A DNA stretch of 64,000 nucleotides from Orthonyx spaldingii (GCA_013397795.1 VZTJ01004373.1:70099-134098), one strand, 5' to 3'. Counted from the first letter of the stretch, positions 24,755-37,100 are shown. The notes: generated from the sequence alone by a model not told the origin. Translations and numbers: made by a program.

Positions 24755-25202
24755 CAAGCCTGCAGTGGATTTTCTGGACTTGTGACATGAGTTTTTATTG
24801 TGCGGTGCATTAGAGCCCTTGTGAAAAATAAAACATGTGATGTGGAAAGTCTCTAGTAAAGAGTGATTCAGGAAAAGGAAAACAAAACCCTTCAGTCTAA
24901 CGAAAGAACAGACTGTGTGAAAGTAACTTGGTATTTAATTGGAAATTGCAGTCAGTCTGCAGATGAAACAGCCTTGCTGGCATCTGCAGGTGGGTGTTTT
25001 GCTTATGCTTTACAGTTCTCCTTCCTGCTTGTGCTTGTGAATGCGTTTTGCCTGTCAGCTCAGAGGTGCAGAGATGGCTGCAATTTGTGGCTGTTCTTTT
25101 TTCAGAAGTATCAGCAGTTCCCAATACCTTGAGCGTTGTAAAAGTGTGTTAGTAAGAAAGATCCTGCAAAAAATACCTTACAGTACAAATGGGTGTGACA
25201 AC

Positions 25203-25275
25203 CCTTGTTTTAGAGATGGAGAGAGCCTTTAGAGGTCATTAGAGATAAGTGATGAGACCAAGATCATGCAGGGCC
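25203..25275 (-). repeat. MIR-like fragment
   Basis: TTTTAGAGATGGAGAGAGCC, then AGAGATAAGTGATGAGACCA and AGATCATGCAGGGC, follow reverse-oriented MIR (TTACAGATGAGGAAACTGAGG, GTTAAGTGACTTGCCC, AAGGTCACACAG). Divergence is high. Confidence 0.45.
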
Positions 25276-25538
25276 TTTTGCACTCTAAATTATATCTGGG
25301 ACTTCTACCTCACAGGTTCAGAGCTCATGAGGGCATTTTAATAGAGAAACTTTAGGAGGTGCACTGACATACATTCATTTAAGGTAAACGTGATCTGCCA
25401 TCTTGGGCCAAACCCCAGATTTGCTTTCATCAAGTCTAATTATGATAATGGTTCATTTAACCTCTCTGCCTCCCCCTAACTTCTGCTTTAAAGCAAAGGT
25501 GCACTGGCTGAGAAACCTTGGACTGCACAGTTCCATTT

Positions 25539-25664
25539 TTAGCTCTGTCTGACTCATTTAATGATTTGGTCAGGTTAGTTTGTCCTTGACTCAGTTTCCC
25601 CACTGTCAAAATGGCACTAATAACACTGTCCTGCTTTTTGAGGAAGGGTTATGAAGATAAATTA
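25539..25664 (+). repeat. MIR SINE fragment, well preserved
   Basis: This is the clearest MIR copy in the window. TGACTCAGTTTCCCCACTG, then TCAAAATGGCACTAATAACA and CTGTCCTGCTTTTTGAGGAA, followed by GGGTTATGAAGATAAATTAG, match the MIR 3' half block for block, including the final GTTGTGAGGATTAAATGAG-type segment. Confidence 0.8.
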
Positions 25665-26379
25665 GTTTTGGCTGGAGAAGAGTCCTGCAGGGCTAGCAGA
25701 ATTGGAAGGAGACAAGCGTGCTCTCTGTTGCAAGTATTATCTATCACTTATGTTTCTCACAGCCCTCCTTGACTTTTACTGACTATGTATTCTTCCTCCT
25801 CTTGCAAATCACCAATGTGTATATTGATCAGCAATATCCCTTGCACAGATTACAGGGCCATCTCTCCATCAAATTCTTTGCCCTCTCAGAGGCAGATGGT
25901 TTTACAGTTGTGAGAGTGAAATACTGGCCTCGACGATGTCAACAAAGCCAGGACCTCATCCCTGGTTTTCTACTACATGAGTGCTTCCTCTTCTGTACAA
26001 AGGCTGGCTATGGGGTGACTGCTGCTATCTTTTTCTAGGGCTCCTCTAAGGAAGAGCAATTCTCTCCAAAAAAATGCAGAGATGTTTTCAGAGGCAGACA
26101 AAGTGATGAGAAGTGAAGGGATGGTTGGAGAGGGAAAAATCAGCCATACAAAAATCTGACTTCTTCTAGAGAGGGTTAAGTAGTAAATACCTCTTACTGG
26201 GTCACTTAATGATGGATGGTAGTTAGTGGGGGTGGGGTAAAGCTGACTTCCAGCCCTGCATCACTAAACCGTTCATTAGGAAAAACACACACAATGGAAA
26301 ATGGCAGAGAGGCTCAAGTGTCCAATTTCTCTCTTGAACTCTCTGAACAGGAGGCTCCAGTCAGGGGAATCCCTGCCAC

Positions 26380-26444
26380 NNNNNNNNNNNNNNNNNNNNN
26401 NNNNNNNNNNNNNNNNNNNNNNNNNNNNNNNNNNNNNNNNNNNN
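26380..26444. other. Assembly gap (65 Ns)
   Basis: Sixty-five consecutive Ns. Open frames that cross it are artefacts. Confidence 1.
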
Positions 26445-26605
26445 CTGGCAGTTTCTTTATTAATTAACGGAGTTGGCTGGGGACGGAAACGGAGGACAAT
26501 AATCAACATAGATGGGTCTGCAGACCTATTTTTAATAATGTGCTTTGCATCTGTCCTAATTGGTATGGAAACAGTGACCTGATTGGAACGACTGGGAGCC
26601 TCTTG
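26445..26605. promoter_or_regulatory. Candidate conserved non-coding element, cut by the gap
   Basis: Right after the gap comes a dense AT-rich block with TTATTAATTAACGG (homeodomain-like), CGGAGGACAATAATCAACA (SOX-like ACAAT), ATGTGCTTTGCATCTG (octamer-like) and GTCCTAATTGG. It has no repeat character. The left part of the element is probably hidden in the Ns. Confidence 0.45.
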
Positions 26606-26609
26606 GGGC

Positions 26610-27950
26610 CTTTCTTTCTTCCTTTCTCTCCCTCTGTTTTCTTTTTTGTTTAGTTGAAGTTTGACTTGGTGGGAGTGGAGGGGCCAGTGGGTAAGAAATA
26701 TAAAACCTAACCTTAGGGGCTGTTCACAGGCTGGGGAGTTGAGAGGGGTGATGTACTGGGGAGTGCATGGGATGTGGGGGCAGGGAGCCCTGGATTGGGA
26801 AGTTGGGCATAAATGCCTCCAGGACAGTGAATCTAGCTGCCCTGAAGAGCTAAGGCCAAGCAAGAGAAGGAAGGGGGAGCAACTCTCCTTGTTAATTTGA
26901 TGATGAGGAATATGGTGGCTTTTTTGGGTGAGACAAGAAAAGCTCAGGGACAAGAGGAGCACCCCAAGAGCCTGCTGATGGCCAGTCCTTACCCTACTGT
27001 GTAAACAAACCTGCATGCAGTGAGAGACAGCTCCTGTCTGCAAAAGATTTTAACCTGAAATAGATAGTGGGGGAAGATGGATGATTTGATATCAGAAGGT
27101 GGCTTAGGAACAAATTGTGGCCCAGAAACTTGACTCCCTCAGTGCTGCATGAGCTACCTACCAGACCACAGATATAGCTGCCATAATGGCTTAGAGACAC
27201 TGCACTGGGGAATCCAGAACAAATGCTGTGTGCAAACATGCATACAAAGACTGTGCCTGTATGGGGAGACAGGATGAAACTGAATATATTTGTGGTATGT
27301 TCTGCAATGTGGTAGTATTTACCTGTTGCAGCTGCTGACATTCTCAGCATTTGCCCGTTCACACTGGATGCCTGTTGAGCTGGGATTGCAGAGACTGAGC
27401 AATACTGAGCCCAAGGAGAAATGTGTCCTCATGTTCTCTCAATAGAGCTGTTCTGTCTATTCTGTGGCTGCTTGGGGATGCAGCTGAAGGACTGCTTGCT
27501 TCTTTCTCTCACCTATTTAAATAGCTAGCGGCAGGCTTTTGCAGGCTGTGCTATGTTTGTCCACTCTACCTTCCAGTGTCTTCACAATCTCTGGAAAGTA
27601 GTTCATGAGGCTTGAGCATTTGTAGCATCATCTTTCTCCATACAGCCATACTCTACAGCACAGCAGAATTGAACAAGAACTGAAAATCTGTCCCCATGGG
27701 GAGGATGGAACTTGTGTGCCCAAGCTGAGGAACTTGTTATCCGAGCAAGGATCATCCTGAGTGTTTTTGCGTTACAGCCTTGATGCCAAATTAGTGCCTT
27801 GCAACTTCACTTTCTGTCAAAAGCTTGCCTATGTGCACACTGTCAAACAACAGAATGAAAAAACAAGTCAAAAACCTGTAATTATAATGAAATAAGTGAT
27901 TTTCATGTAGGCTAGGATAGAAATTGCACATTATTTAAAATAAAGTGAAA
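26610..27950. other. Unique intergenic sequence, nothing recognised
   Basis: A minus-strand open frame of about 255 codons (26276-27043) crosses the N gap and has no domain, so it is rejected. No repeat or RNA gene is seen. Confidence 0.45.
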
Positions 27951-27955
27951 CACTT

Positions 27956-27970
27956 GGATGGATGGATGGA
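27956..27970. repeat. Short (GGAT)n tract
   Basis: GGATGGATGGATGGA. The same unit recurs in the CpG island about 1 kb to the right. Confidence 0.9.
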
Positions 27971-28514
27971 AAGACTGGGTCAAACAGCCATTTTTGTATC
28001 TTCCCCTAGAATGCCTCAACATTTCCAAGTCTGGCCATTTTATTTTGAGTCCTACAGTACTTACTATTTCCTGTAAGCCCTGTCTCATAGGATGCATTAT
28101 TGTAACTGAGAATCTCAGCTTTGTTTTGAGGAAGCTTGTTCTTATATTTACTATGGAAAACTTGAAGAAATGGTGTTATTGCCCTCAAAAGGATCAGAAT
28201 CAGAGGCTGAAAACAAGATCTCCCACATGTATTGCATTTAATAATAATAAGTCTCTGATGCTTTTTTCCAATCTCTATTTTGTCGGGCCTTGCTTGTTAA
28301 TGTGGGCTACTTAGGCAGTCATGGAGGCATTGCTAAATTCAGGCCCTGTTTATGGATGGCAATCTGTGGTGTATATATAACCCTGCTTATAAAGAGGAAG
28401 AAAAAAGAGAAAAGAATTGCAATATGAAATGTAGGGGGAGCAGGCAGTGAGTGGCTGCCACTGCGATGTGTGAGGAGTTGGCCAGGTCCCATGTAAATCA
28501 AGGACAAAGTTGAC

Positions 28515-28738
28515 TAATTTCCTGGGTCGGTCATGGTGAAAATATCACATTTCATGGTTTGTTGCCGATTCATAGAAAAATCCTATTAAAACCGGGCAGA
28601 TTACTTATACAATTTAAACAAATGATGATCAAAGATTATAACATGTTTTGTGAAGAATGAAAAGGAATAGAAATGAATGTACATCTGGTAAAATGGGGCC
28701 AGCTGGGGTTTGCATATAAACTTGCTATTTTAGCAGTG
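28515..28738 (+). promoter_or_regulatory. Candidate conserved block with TATA box next to a CpG island
   Basis: AT-rich, non-repetitive sequence with packed motifs (CAAATGATGATCAAAGATTA with a TCF/LEF-like ATCAAAG, CATTTCATGG, and GCCAGCTGGG with an E-box) runs directly into a CpG island. GCATATAAAC gives a TATAAA at 28715-28720, about 25-30 bp before the island begins. This fits a core promoter firing rightward, but no transcript evidence is available. Confidence 0.4.
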
Positions 28739-28739
28739 A

Positions 28740-29170
28740 GCGGGGGAGGGGAAGATGCACTTGGGGGGCACCCTGGTCCTTTCTGCGGAGGGCTCCGGGC
28801 CGGAGAGCGTCGCCTCGCCCACCGGCGGGAGAGGAGAGCATCGCCCCCGGTCCGAGCGCAGCGCCTCGCCCCCCGCCCGGCAGCGGGCAGCGCCGGGCGC
28901 GGGCAGCAGGGGGCGCCGAAGGCCGCGTTTTGAGGCGGAGGGCGGCGGGGTCCGGCCGCTGCCGGGAGTGCCCAGCCCGGGATCCCGGAACGGGGAGGGA
29001 CGGACGCACGGACGGGTGGGTGGATGAATGGATGGATGGATGGATGGCGTGCGGTCGGTGGGCACGCTGTCCGCTCGGAAGCAGGCAGCCCGCTGCCCAT
29101 CTCGGGTTTCCCGCCCGCAGCCAGGTACGGTGTGCCCAGCGCGGGTCAGCCCGAGGAGCGCCTGCGCTTG
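28740..29170 (+). promoter_or_regulatory. CpG island, candidate promoter / first exon
   Basis: About 430 bp is very rich in GC and CpG (GCGGGAGAGG, CCCGGTCCGAGCGCAGCG, GGGCGCGGGCAGC and others), the strongest island in the left half. A donor-like CAG|GTACGG lies at 29122-29130, so a plus-strand first exon from about 28745 to 29124 is possible. Open frames here in several registers are Ala/Arg/Pro/Gly-rich as GC-rich DNA would give, and they disagree between strands, so no protein is called. A non-coding transcript or a 5' UTR is equally likely. Confidence 0.6.
29017..29047. repeat. (GGAT)n tract inside the CpG island
   Basis: A GGTGGGTGGATGAATGG start with five GGAT-like units follows. It may vary in length between individuals. 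Confidence 0.9.
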
Positions 29171-29174
29171 GCCC

Positions 29175-31260
29175 AGACCCTAAACCTGCGCTAGCTCGCG
29201 ATCCCATAACATACTGCATCGCTTCCAAGTTGCTCAGGAAGAAAACCCTAACCTGAAAACCAACAAAGCTTAGGATGCGAGATAAAAATGAGTTCTACGT
29301 CTCAATAAGACAAGGTCTACACTAGCGGTAAACCAGATTATTGCTGATCCCTGCATAGTTCTGTCCCCTAATCCCCATCGGAGTGAAACGTGTGAAACCT
29401 TCAGAAGACCTTCGCAAAGTGTCAAATGCAACAACTGTACACTGAAGAAGAGAATACAGAGGCACGAACATATGCTTATGTTGTAAAGAGCACTGGCTTT
29501 GTGAAGTGACTGTGAAGGTGGAGATGAAATGGGTAAACAGCACTGCATCTCCAAAGAAAATGGTAGAAATTTTAGCAAATACAACAAAATGATGGGCACT
29601 GGGAGAAAGAAAAGGCAGGTTTTTGTTTATGTTTTTAAGGCAGATTTCTCTATTTCACTGTGAAATTGCTACAACTGACAGGGCAGAATGTCATGTTTTC
29701 CTGTGCACTGCTGAACACCCTATCCCAAACAGTAATCCACATGAAACCTACTGTAGTGGTTTTCATAGCCCTCACGGCTTGGGCGTTAAGCTTAAAATAG
29801 TCAAATCTTCTGACATCACCACTCATTCTCTTAGGCTAAACATACTGAGGCAGTAGACCACTGATGCTTCTGTCACAAGGCTTGTTTTGCACAGCCACCT
29901 GTCCAAAGTCCTCTATTGAAGCTTTCCCAAACACTGCTAGAGTAGGTAGGATTTGATGATCTGCAAAGTCTTCTCCAGTCTAAATGGTTTTATGATAGTG
30001 TGGGAATTCAGTTGCATCTGAAATTTAGGGATGAGGTGTATGAATTTACTCATACCGGCTCTTCCTTTTTATCTATACATCTACGAAAATGTAGCAATAA
30101 ACTTGTCTCTGCAAGGCCTTCAACTCCAGATCCAAACCCTAATGCCATCTCTAACCCTAGGGTTTTCCAGACCTAAGACATCCATGGCTCCCTAATAATT
30201 CAGCATAACATATTTAAACATTCTGAAAGCTGCCCTTAACTTTTCTTCAAGGACCAGACAAATAAGCACCAAAACCTCCCATTGTGAATCCTGCAACAAA
30301 GCCAAGCCCTAACCTTACTGATCATTGTAACACAAGGACACAGTGCTGCTGAGAAATTAAACGTGTTTGTGGCTACCAGCCTCTTATCTTACCACTAAGG
30401 AGACTGTGAGAGTTCTGCAATGGAGATAGGATGCTGCAGAGCCTCCTGTCCCAAGCCCTAAATGTGAACTACTTGCAGTATCATTTAGGGCTAAAGAACC
30501 TGTTGATCTTTGAACATTAACTATGAAAAATTCAAATTCAATGAGGCAGGCTGCAATCCTGGTGCAGACTGGACAGAATTCATCAGTAAATCTGACTGCA
30601 CAGAACTGTATGTTAAATTTTAGTTTTAGTCCCTACTTTATTCCTGGCACGAGTGATGGCCTAGAAATCCAGCTATGTCCAAAAGTTAATCAGAAGATGT
30701 TTAAATATGCTGATACTGATTTTACCACTTATCTTACCTCAAGCAATGATGCCATTCCGGCTCCAGCGTTGATCATGGCTCAGTAACCCCATTCTGTCTG
30801 ACAATTAAAAATGATACATTTTAATCTACTTATCCCTGAGCAGGTTTGGCAGAATTGAGCAACAAAAATTATTTAGCAAAGCCTTATTTCTGGAATGCTA
30901 AGCTAGAGCCTAATTGTAATCCTAACCCTGATTTGACCTCTGCCCAGATACTTGCCATCAGTGAAAAATAAAGAATAAATATTTGACTATAGCAACATTA
31001 ACTTTCATCCAGTTTTGTGAGTCTTAAAGATTTAGACAATTAATTTACCCCTCTAATCTCTCTTGTTCCAGACTCTATCCCCAATTCTAATCCTATTTTT
31101 GATGACAGCTTAGAAACCCAGAATTTGGCATTCTCATCTAGTGGTATCAGACCTTGGCTTTTCTCTAAAGGTCTGACAGTGGTCAGTAGTAAATTTGGGT
31201 TTTTTCAGGTCCTGCTGTCCCTAAGCATAACTCAAATCCCAACCTACTAGCATTATACAC
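29175..31260. repeat. Zone of scattered CCCTAA/CCTAACC-like motifs
   Basis: Telomere-like words recur over about 2 kb, mostly on one strand: ACCCTAAACC (29177), AAACCCTAACC (29243), CAAACCCTAATG (30133), TCTAACCCTAGGG (30150), AGCCCTAACC (30305), AGCCCTAAATG (30454), and GTAATCCTAACCCTGA (30915). They are separated by A/T-rich spacers rather than forming a tight array. This may be a decayed satellite or interstitial telomere-like tract, or chance in C/A-rich DNA. A plus open frame at 30523-30786 (87 codons) has no recognisable domain. Confidence 0.35.
29944..29997 (+). mobile_element. CR1 3' end remnant
   Basis: GGTAGGATTTGATGATCTGC, then TCTTCTCCAGTCTAAATGG and a TTTTATGAT tail, follow the CR1 3' terminus (GGTTGGACTTGATGATCT, TTCCAACC, ATTCTATGAT). 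The copy may extend left to about 29870. It is an old, diverged fragment. Confidence 0.55.
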
Positions 31261-31264
31261 TATA

Positions 31265-32585
31265 CTCTCATTGTCACCAGACTTGAATCTACTTGTTCTA
31301 GCCTTATTTGATTTTACAGAATTCAGCAAATATCCATATCTCTGTCCTTATCTCTTAAATTTTGTTCCTAACAAAAACCACCAGTCTTTACCACAGATCA
31401 AACATTTTTTCTTTCTTCCAAGTTAGGAATAAGACATTTGAGTCTACTGACACCAGAGTGCTCTGGTATGGATAATCTGTGTATTCAGGGATTTGGCTAC
31501 AGAGGACTGAAAATTCTGTTTTCCAAAAATAAGCGATTTCACACCTTGAGTGGTGAATAAATAATTTAATTTCTACGTATTCAAGGGGAGCTGAGGCTGA
31601 TTTATGTTAGCTGATAGTTCTGGTCTGGTACATACAGCTCTTTGCAATAGCAAGTACCTAATGCTGCTTTGAGGCTTAAAGGATCCTCATGCTTTTGTAA
31701 CAAAGTACGTGTAGAGCATTGCTGAGTAAAAATCAAGAATGGTCTACAAACAGTTTGTGCTGCTGGCTATATCCTGTGCCTGTCTAGGCTTGTATATGTT
31801 TTATTCTGGCCAGAGGGTGTGAAACAGCACATGGGAATAGCAGCTGGAGAACATGGTGGGAGTCATGGTGCTTGGAGGAGTTGAAGGAACTCTGTATTTT
31901 TAATTCAATATTGAATATAGCGATACTGGCTTGTCAAATCATGACCTGTTCCAGTGCTGCTAATTACATTTGTGACATGAATGGCCACAGTAAGGAACTT
32001 GGGACACTGGAGTTAGATTTTACAGAGGATGCCTACTGTGAATTTATGTGATTAAATGTCATCTTTCTTGGAAAAATGCCACCTGATGTACGTGAATTTT
32101 GGATCAAAATGCTGAATTAAGAAACTGAACTGGGCATTAGTTTGCGTGTTTACTTTTGGGGAGTGAAGCGACCCTCACTTTGTTTTCAAGCAGGCAGTCA
32201 GGATTGACTGGGAGAGACTGTTGGTCACCAGTATATTCTGGATAGGGCAGCCCTGTGAGCAGTTGGTGCTACTTGAAGGTAAAGTAAAAGAAAATGCATT
32301 TTAAGTTGGAGAGCAAGTGAAACCACAGATAATTCTTTTCCTACCTGGCTCTAGGAATAAGCATCTTCCCACAGTGATGCCCTAGTGTAACAAAGCATTC
32401 TTAAAGACTTGTGCTTATGCAGCGCTTAGAAAATGTGAGAAGGACCTCTCACTTGGTATAGCCAACTTACCACCATGGCTGCTTTGAGCCAACATTTTGT
32501 AGGCTTAGCATCATGTTCATTTCACGTTAATGGTGAGTAAAGCTGATTAGCTGCTGTTTTAACTGCAGGTAACTCATTGTTACTG
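31265..32585. other. Unique intergenic sequence, nothing recognised
   Basis: AT-rich, non-repetitive; no coding frame above 60 codons is worth noting and no element is recognised. Confidence 0.5.
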
Positions 32586-32589
32586 GCAG

Positions 32590-32673
32590 GAAACATGTTT
32601 CATCTGCATAACAGTTTCATGTGAGCAGTGGGGAACATTTTCTATTAGCGTTTGTTGATGTGAAACATGTTTC
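32590..32673. promoter_or_regulatory. Paired 12-bp palindromes GAAACATGTTTC
   Basis: The perfect palindrome GAAACATGTTTC occurs at 32590-32601 and again at 32662-32673, 72 bp apart. Its core AAACATGTTT fits the RRRCWWGYYY half-site recognised by p53-family factors. The wide spacing is not that of a normal full p53 site (0-13 bp spacer), so two independent half-sites are the safe reading. Confidence 0.4.
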
Positions 32674-32679
32674 TTAGTG

Positions 32680-34060
32680 GAATTATGTTTGGAACTGCAA
32701 GAGAACTTGATCTTCATCTTTAACTCCAACTAGAAAACCTGAATAATGAAAAGGAACTTTTTGTTTCTTTCCCAGTGATTTTTTGATATTACTTTTAAAG
32801 TATCCAAGTTTGGTCTCTATCCTATTTATTATGCACCTAGCTAATGAAGCTAGAATCAACCTTCTTGATGTTGCCCAAAGTATATAAATGTCAGCTGCAT
32901 ACAGAGGCTGAGGATGAGTTCCAGAGAGGCTGTGTTATACTGCTGTCCTGCCTGCCATGTTCAGGTGAGAGGTTGAGCTCTGTAAAGCCCCAGTGAGGAG
33001 CTGAGGCAGGTACAGGTAAGCAGTGTGTGTCCATTTCTACTCCTGGCAGTGTAATATTCCTTCTTTTCTCCTACATACCAAGCAATCATGTTTATATTTT
33101 CTTCCCCCCTAATTTTTTATTTACTATAGTGACACCTACCAAAGCTTTACACAGCTAGGAGCTTGAGTTTTGGAAGTGACAGAATAGTAACACTTGCTTT
33201 TTAAGAAATATTTTACTTGCTTTCTTTGCTCATGCTTTCCAGATAGTGAAGCCAAAACAAGCAATGTTTCAGTCAGTACCTTTCAAAAAATGCTGTCATA
33301 TAATAACTAATTACATTACCAATCGTGCCTGTCATTCAGCACACAGTCATCCTGAATTATGAGAGCAAATGCAAATATATGACTGTGTTGTCAGTAAATA
33401 CTGTGAGACTCTTCTTAAGAAATGTAGCTTCTGTTGGCCTAGAAGGTGGAAGTCGCTTAAGAGTTTGCAATAGCACTACACAAATGTTTTTGTGAGCAAG
33501 GAGGGAAGAGTTCCCCGTTTGTTCTAAATCAGAAGAGGAATTTAGGAAGATAGCTGTCTTGCAACTCAGTCATTAAAAAAAAAGGTTTTGCTTGCCGCAA
33601 GCTATAAAAATTATGTAAAGGTATGGCTTCTTTATTTATTTGATAGAGGTAGCCTCTTGATTCTTGACAATCCAGAAGCTGAATTGTTTCCAAGTATTCA
33701 TTTAATACTGGGGGATGTGCTTGTGCTTAAGGGCCTGGCAGTCACAAAATACAGTCCCAGAGAGCTTTAAGTCCAAGTGTGACTTGTAGACAAATAACTT
33801 AGTTCTGATTTTGCTGACTTAAATCAGGGAAACGACACATTTACCGCTGCAAGCCTCACTTGCTAGTATATATTTGTATTGCTGGAATGCCAAGGATCTG
33901 TATTATCTAGGAAGGCATTGCTGTGCTAGACAACTTATGAATGCTGAACAAACAAAGGATGATTCCATGCTTTAGAACTCTAGTAATCTAAGAAGATTGT
34001 GATGTGGTCAAATCATTATAATTGACACCAGAGAAGCCAGTGCTTCTGCTTCAACTTGGC
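32680..34060. other. Unique intergenic sequence, nothing recognised
   Basis: AT-rich sequence with a 60-codon plus frame (33588-33770) of no recognisable type. No repeat is seen. Confidence 0.5.
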
Positions 34061-34065
34061 TAAAA

Positions 34066-34159
34066 AAACCCTAAACCAACAAAACAAACAAACAAAAAAA
34101 AAACCCAACAAAACAATCACAACCAGAAAGCCCAATAACAACAACAACAAAAAAAAACC
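34066..34159. repeat. A/C-rich simple sequence with (AAC)n
   Basis: About 95 bp is almost only A and C with AAAC, CAAA and AACAACAACAAC units. Its complement resembles the T/G tract at 18517-18616. Lys/Asn/Thr-rich and Leu/Val-rich frames crossing it are artefacts. Confidence 0.8.
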
Positions 34160-37100
34160 AGACCAAAGCACTGATCCACTTGACCTATTTGTAGAGAGGG
34201 AAGAGTTAAAGAACAAAAGCACATGGAAAAATCTAAAATCATCTCTTCTTCAAATGGTCTCAAGTGTATAGGGAGGAAAGAGAAGAGGCAAAACAAAGCA
34301 CAGAGAATCTGAAGCTTGGACTGCCTTGTTTTTCCATAAATTTTCCAAGATATGTTGGAGACTCTTTTATGCATTAGCACAGTGTTTAGGAATGAATATT
34401 TGTTCAGTGAGATATGACTCTCCCATGGCAGAGCAGTGAAATATAGGATATTTTGCTTGTTGGCAGCAGATTTCTGGCTGTCTATGTTTTTATTAGTGTA
34501 GGTTTTTCTATATGAGCATAGCTATTTATCTAGCAAGCAGGGCCAGCAGATAGAAAGTTGAAGAGAGAGCCAGCACAGTTCTAAGCCATGTCAGTAGATA
34601 AAAACCCTTAAGGCGTAATATCTACAGGATTGGGCCATGTGCCTGAATTAGGGGAAATGCTGTTACATTTTCCCAGTCACTTCAATATCCTGCAGTTCTT
34701 GCACTTCCACAGACATAATTTAATGCAGCTGATATAATGCCATACTGAGGATGTGTTGTCAGCTGCCAGTGTTCAGTCTTGGAAATTTTGATTCCTAGCT
34801 AGAAGATGGAGGGAGCTGTTTAGTAGATGTTGTAACAGGCTGATGACCTTTAGTGTTTTGCTCATTTTGCTCTCTGACCAGAGATGGTCAGATAGTTACC
34901 CCAAGGGGCTTTGAAGTACACCAGCATCTATAGTCTGCTGGTCTGGTTTGACTGCATGGTGATAGTGGAGGTATAAGAATCCAAATAAGCAACCTGATTC
35001 TCTTGAGTGTAATTGTTGGGGTTAAATCACACACTGGGGTGTTCTCTGATGGTAGTTGGAATTTTGCTTGAGTGTTAACTGAATCAGACCTGTGGGACCT
35101 GATCTTTAATTCATAATGCTTTGCATGTGTGACCAATGCTTGTGGAGGTAAGCAGACCCATTCCTAGGGAGGGAAGCAAAGGCAAAGATCACCACGTGAA
35201 AGAGCAGCATCAGAAACCAACGGTAAGATCCTTATTTCTCAGGTGATTCCCTAAGCTCTTGGTATTTTGCTTGAGAAGGAAAGGCAGTCTTTGCTCTATA
35301 GATTCAGAGAGGAACTAGGAGATAAGAGACAACAGGTGATGAGAATAAGAGATGGCTTGGGGAAGGTATGGAGATTGTCTGAAGTAGCAGGAGCAGCATA
35401 AACAAATGGGACGAAGTTTTTTTGAAAATGTCATTATAAAGGGTCTTGCAGATGTGCTTGTGAGGAAGACCAATAAAACAAGCAAAGGGCATCTATAAGG
35501 AGCTCCATTCCTTTATAACACCTGTGCGGGGCACAAGGACACAGATTTGGAGATCCAGCAATTAACAGTGGGTGTGGGAATAGAGGTAATTAAGATGTGG
35601 GGCTTTCTTTTCTTGCCTAAAATAAGAGATATTGAGTACAGGTAGCAGTGAAGATCCTTGAGAGGGAATACAAGCAGCTTCTGATTGCTGTGTTAAAGAA
35701 AAAACAGTGGAGAGGTAGGAAGGAGGGCAGCTCTACTAACTGGTAGGCTGGAAAGGTTGACTGTGCAGTAGCATAGCAGAAAGATGCAGCAGGTTTCCAG
35801 GTCAGAAACATGATAGCTATAAAACTGAGTGGTTCTGTGGACTGCATAGTTATATCTATGTCTTGGATCATGTAGAGACTCTGCCTGCATACTCTGTTTT
35901 TAGCTTCTCTTATAATTTGGTATTACCTGAAAAAAAATCTGCATAGTCAAGATCTTGAAATTGCAACCAAACTACTATGGAAGTCAACTACGTAGGGTCA
36001 AAGTGATCTTAGAAGGCCCTTCCAAAGAAGCATGTAATCAAATTATTCAGCTGGGGATAAAAGCATGCCAGTAAGGGAGTAAATATGCAGCATCTCAGGT
36101 TCTACTGTGTTTAAATAGAGTACAGTTTTTAAGTGACTTCCAGCCACTTAAAACTATTAGATTATAGCCTCTGGGATATAGAGTGTAAGGGAAGCATCAT
36201 TGTTATGTCCATCTTGGGGAGATACTGATCAAGTTCACAGGGACTACCATCACATGCAACAAATGCAGAACAATAATATTTTGTAAAGCAGATTGAAACC
36301 CTCTAATAGAAAAAGTGCAATTGTACATCTATATTACTGTAGTTGATACTTTGCATTTGTTGCCAGCCTTGTTACAAACATTTTTCATTTACAAGCATTT
36401 TCTTTAAAGCTGTCACAAATACAGAGCCATTCCTACTAGTCCAGACTCATTCCCATGCAGCTTTCCCTGTGACAAGTGGGGCTGTTCTGAAGTATGCAGA
36501 ATTCCAGAAAGAAATAGAAATACTAGTCTTTGTATTGTCAGAGTGAAATCAAATAAGTACACATATATGAGTCAAATATATAGGTGCATTTCTTTATTTA
36601 GATGATTTAAAGTATCCTTGTGTTTTATAATAATGTAATGTGTTATTCACTCCACATGATATTAAATAGCAAAAATAGGCTTATAGCACCCAAATCTTGT
36701 ATTTTGGTACAGTTCTGTTTTCTGTGTATTTCCTATTTCTGGAACAAGATTTGTATTGTTTAGAAACTCAGATTTGGATTCTTTAAGAAGCAGACCTTTT
36801 CTGAAAAATCAGGTCCCTGGTATATATTTATTGCCTCCAATCCTGAAAGGATTTTTTTTTAATGTGTTTAGTTTGATTTCAAAATAATTGCCTGGACATA
36901 TAAAATAAATTGCAGAAATAAATCTGTGTGGATCCAGAGCCCTTACTAATCAATATATGTGTTCTTCTGGACTTGTTTTCTTCATATCTATTTCCAGAGT
37001 AGTAAATACAGGGTATTTTGGTTTGAAATACCCTATGTGACTTCTGCAGTAAAAGCATTTATCTTATGAGATTAAAGTTGAAACAATAATGACAATTACA

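Noticed and set aside
26276..27043. 255-codon minus-strand open frame
   Set aside because: It crosses the 65-N gap, so part of it is unknown, and the rest has no recognisable domain.
28636..29228. 154- and 167-codon minus-strand frames over the left CpG island
   Set aside because: Low-complexity Pro/Ala/Arg sequence that includes translated GGAT repeats; both strands and several frames are open.
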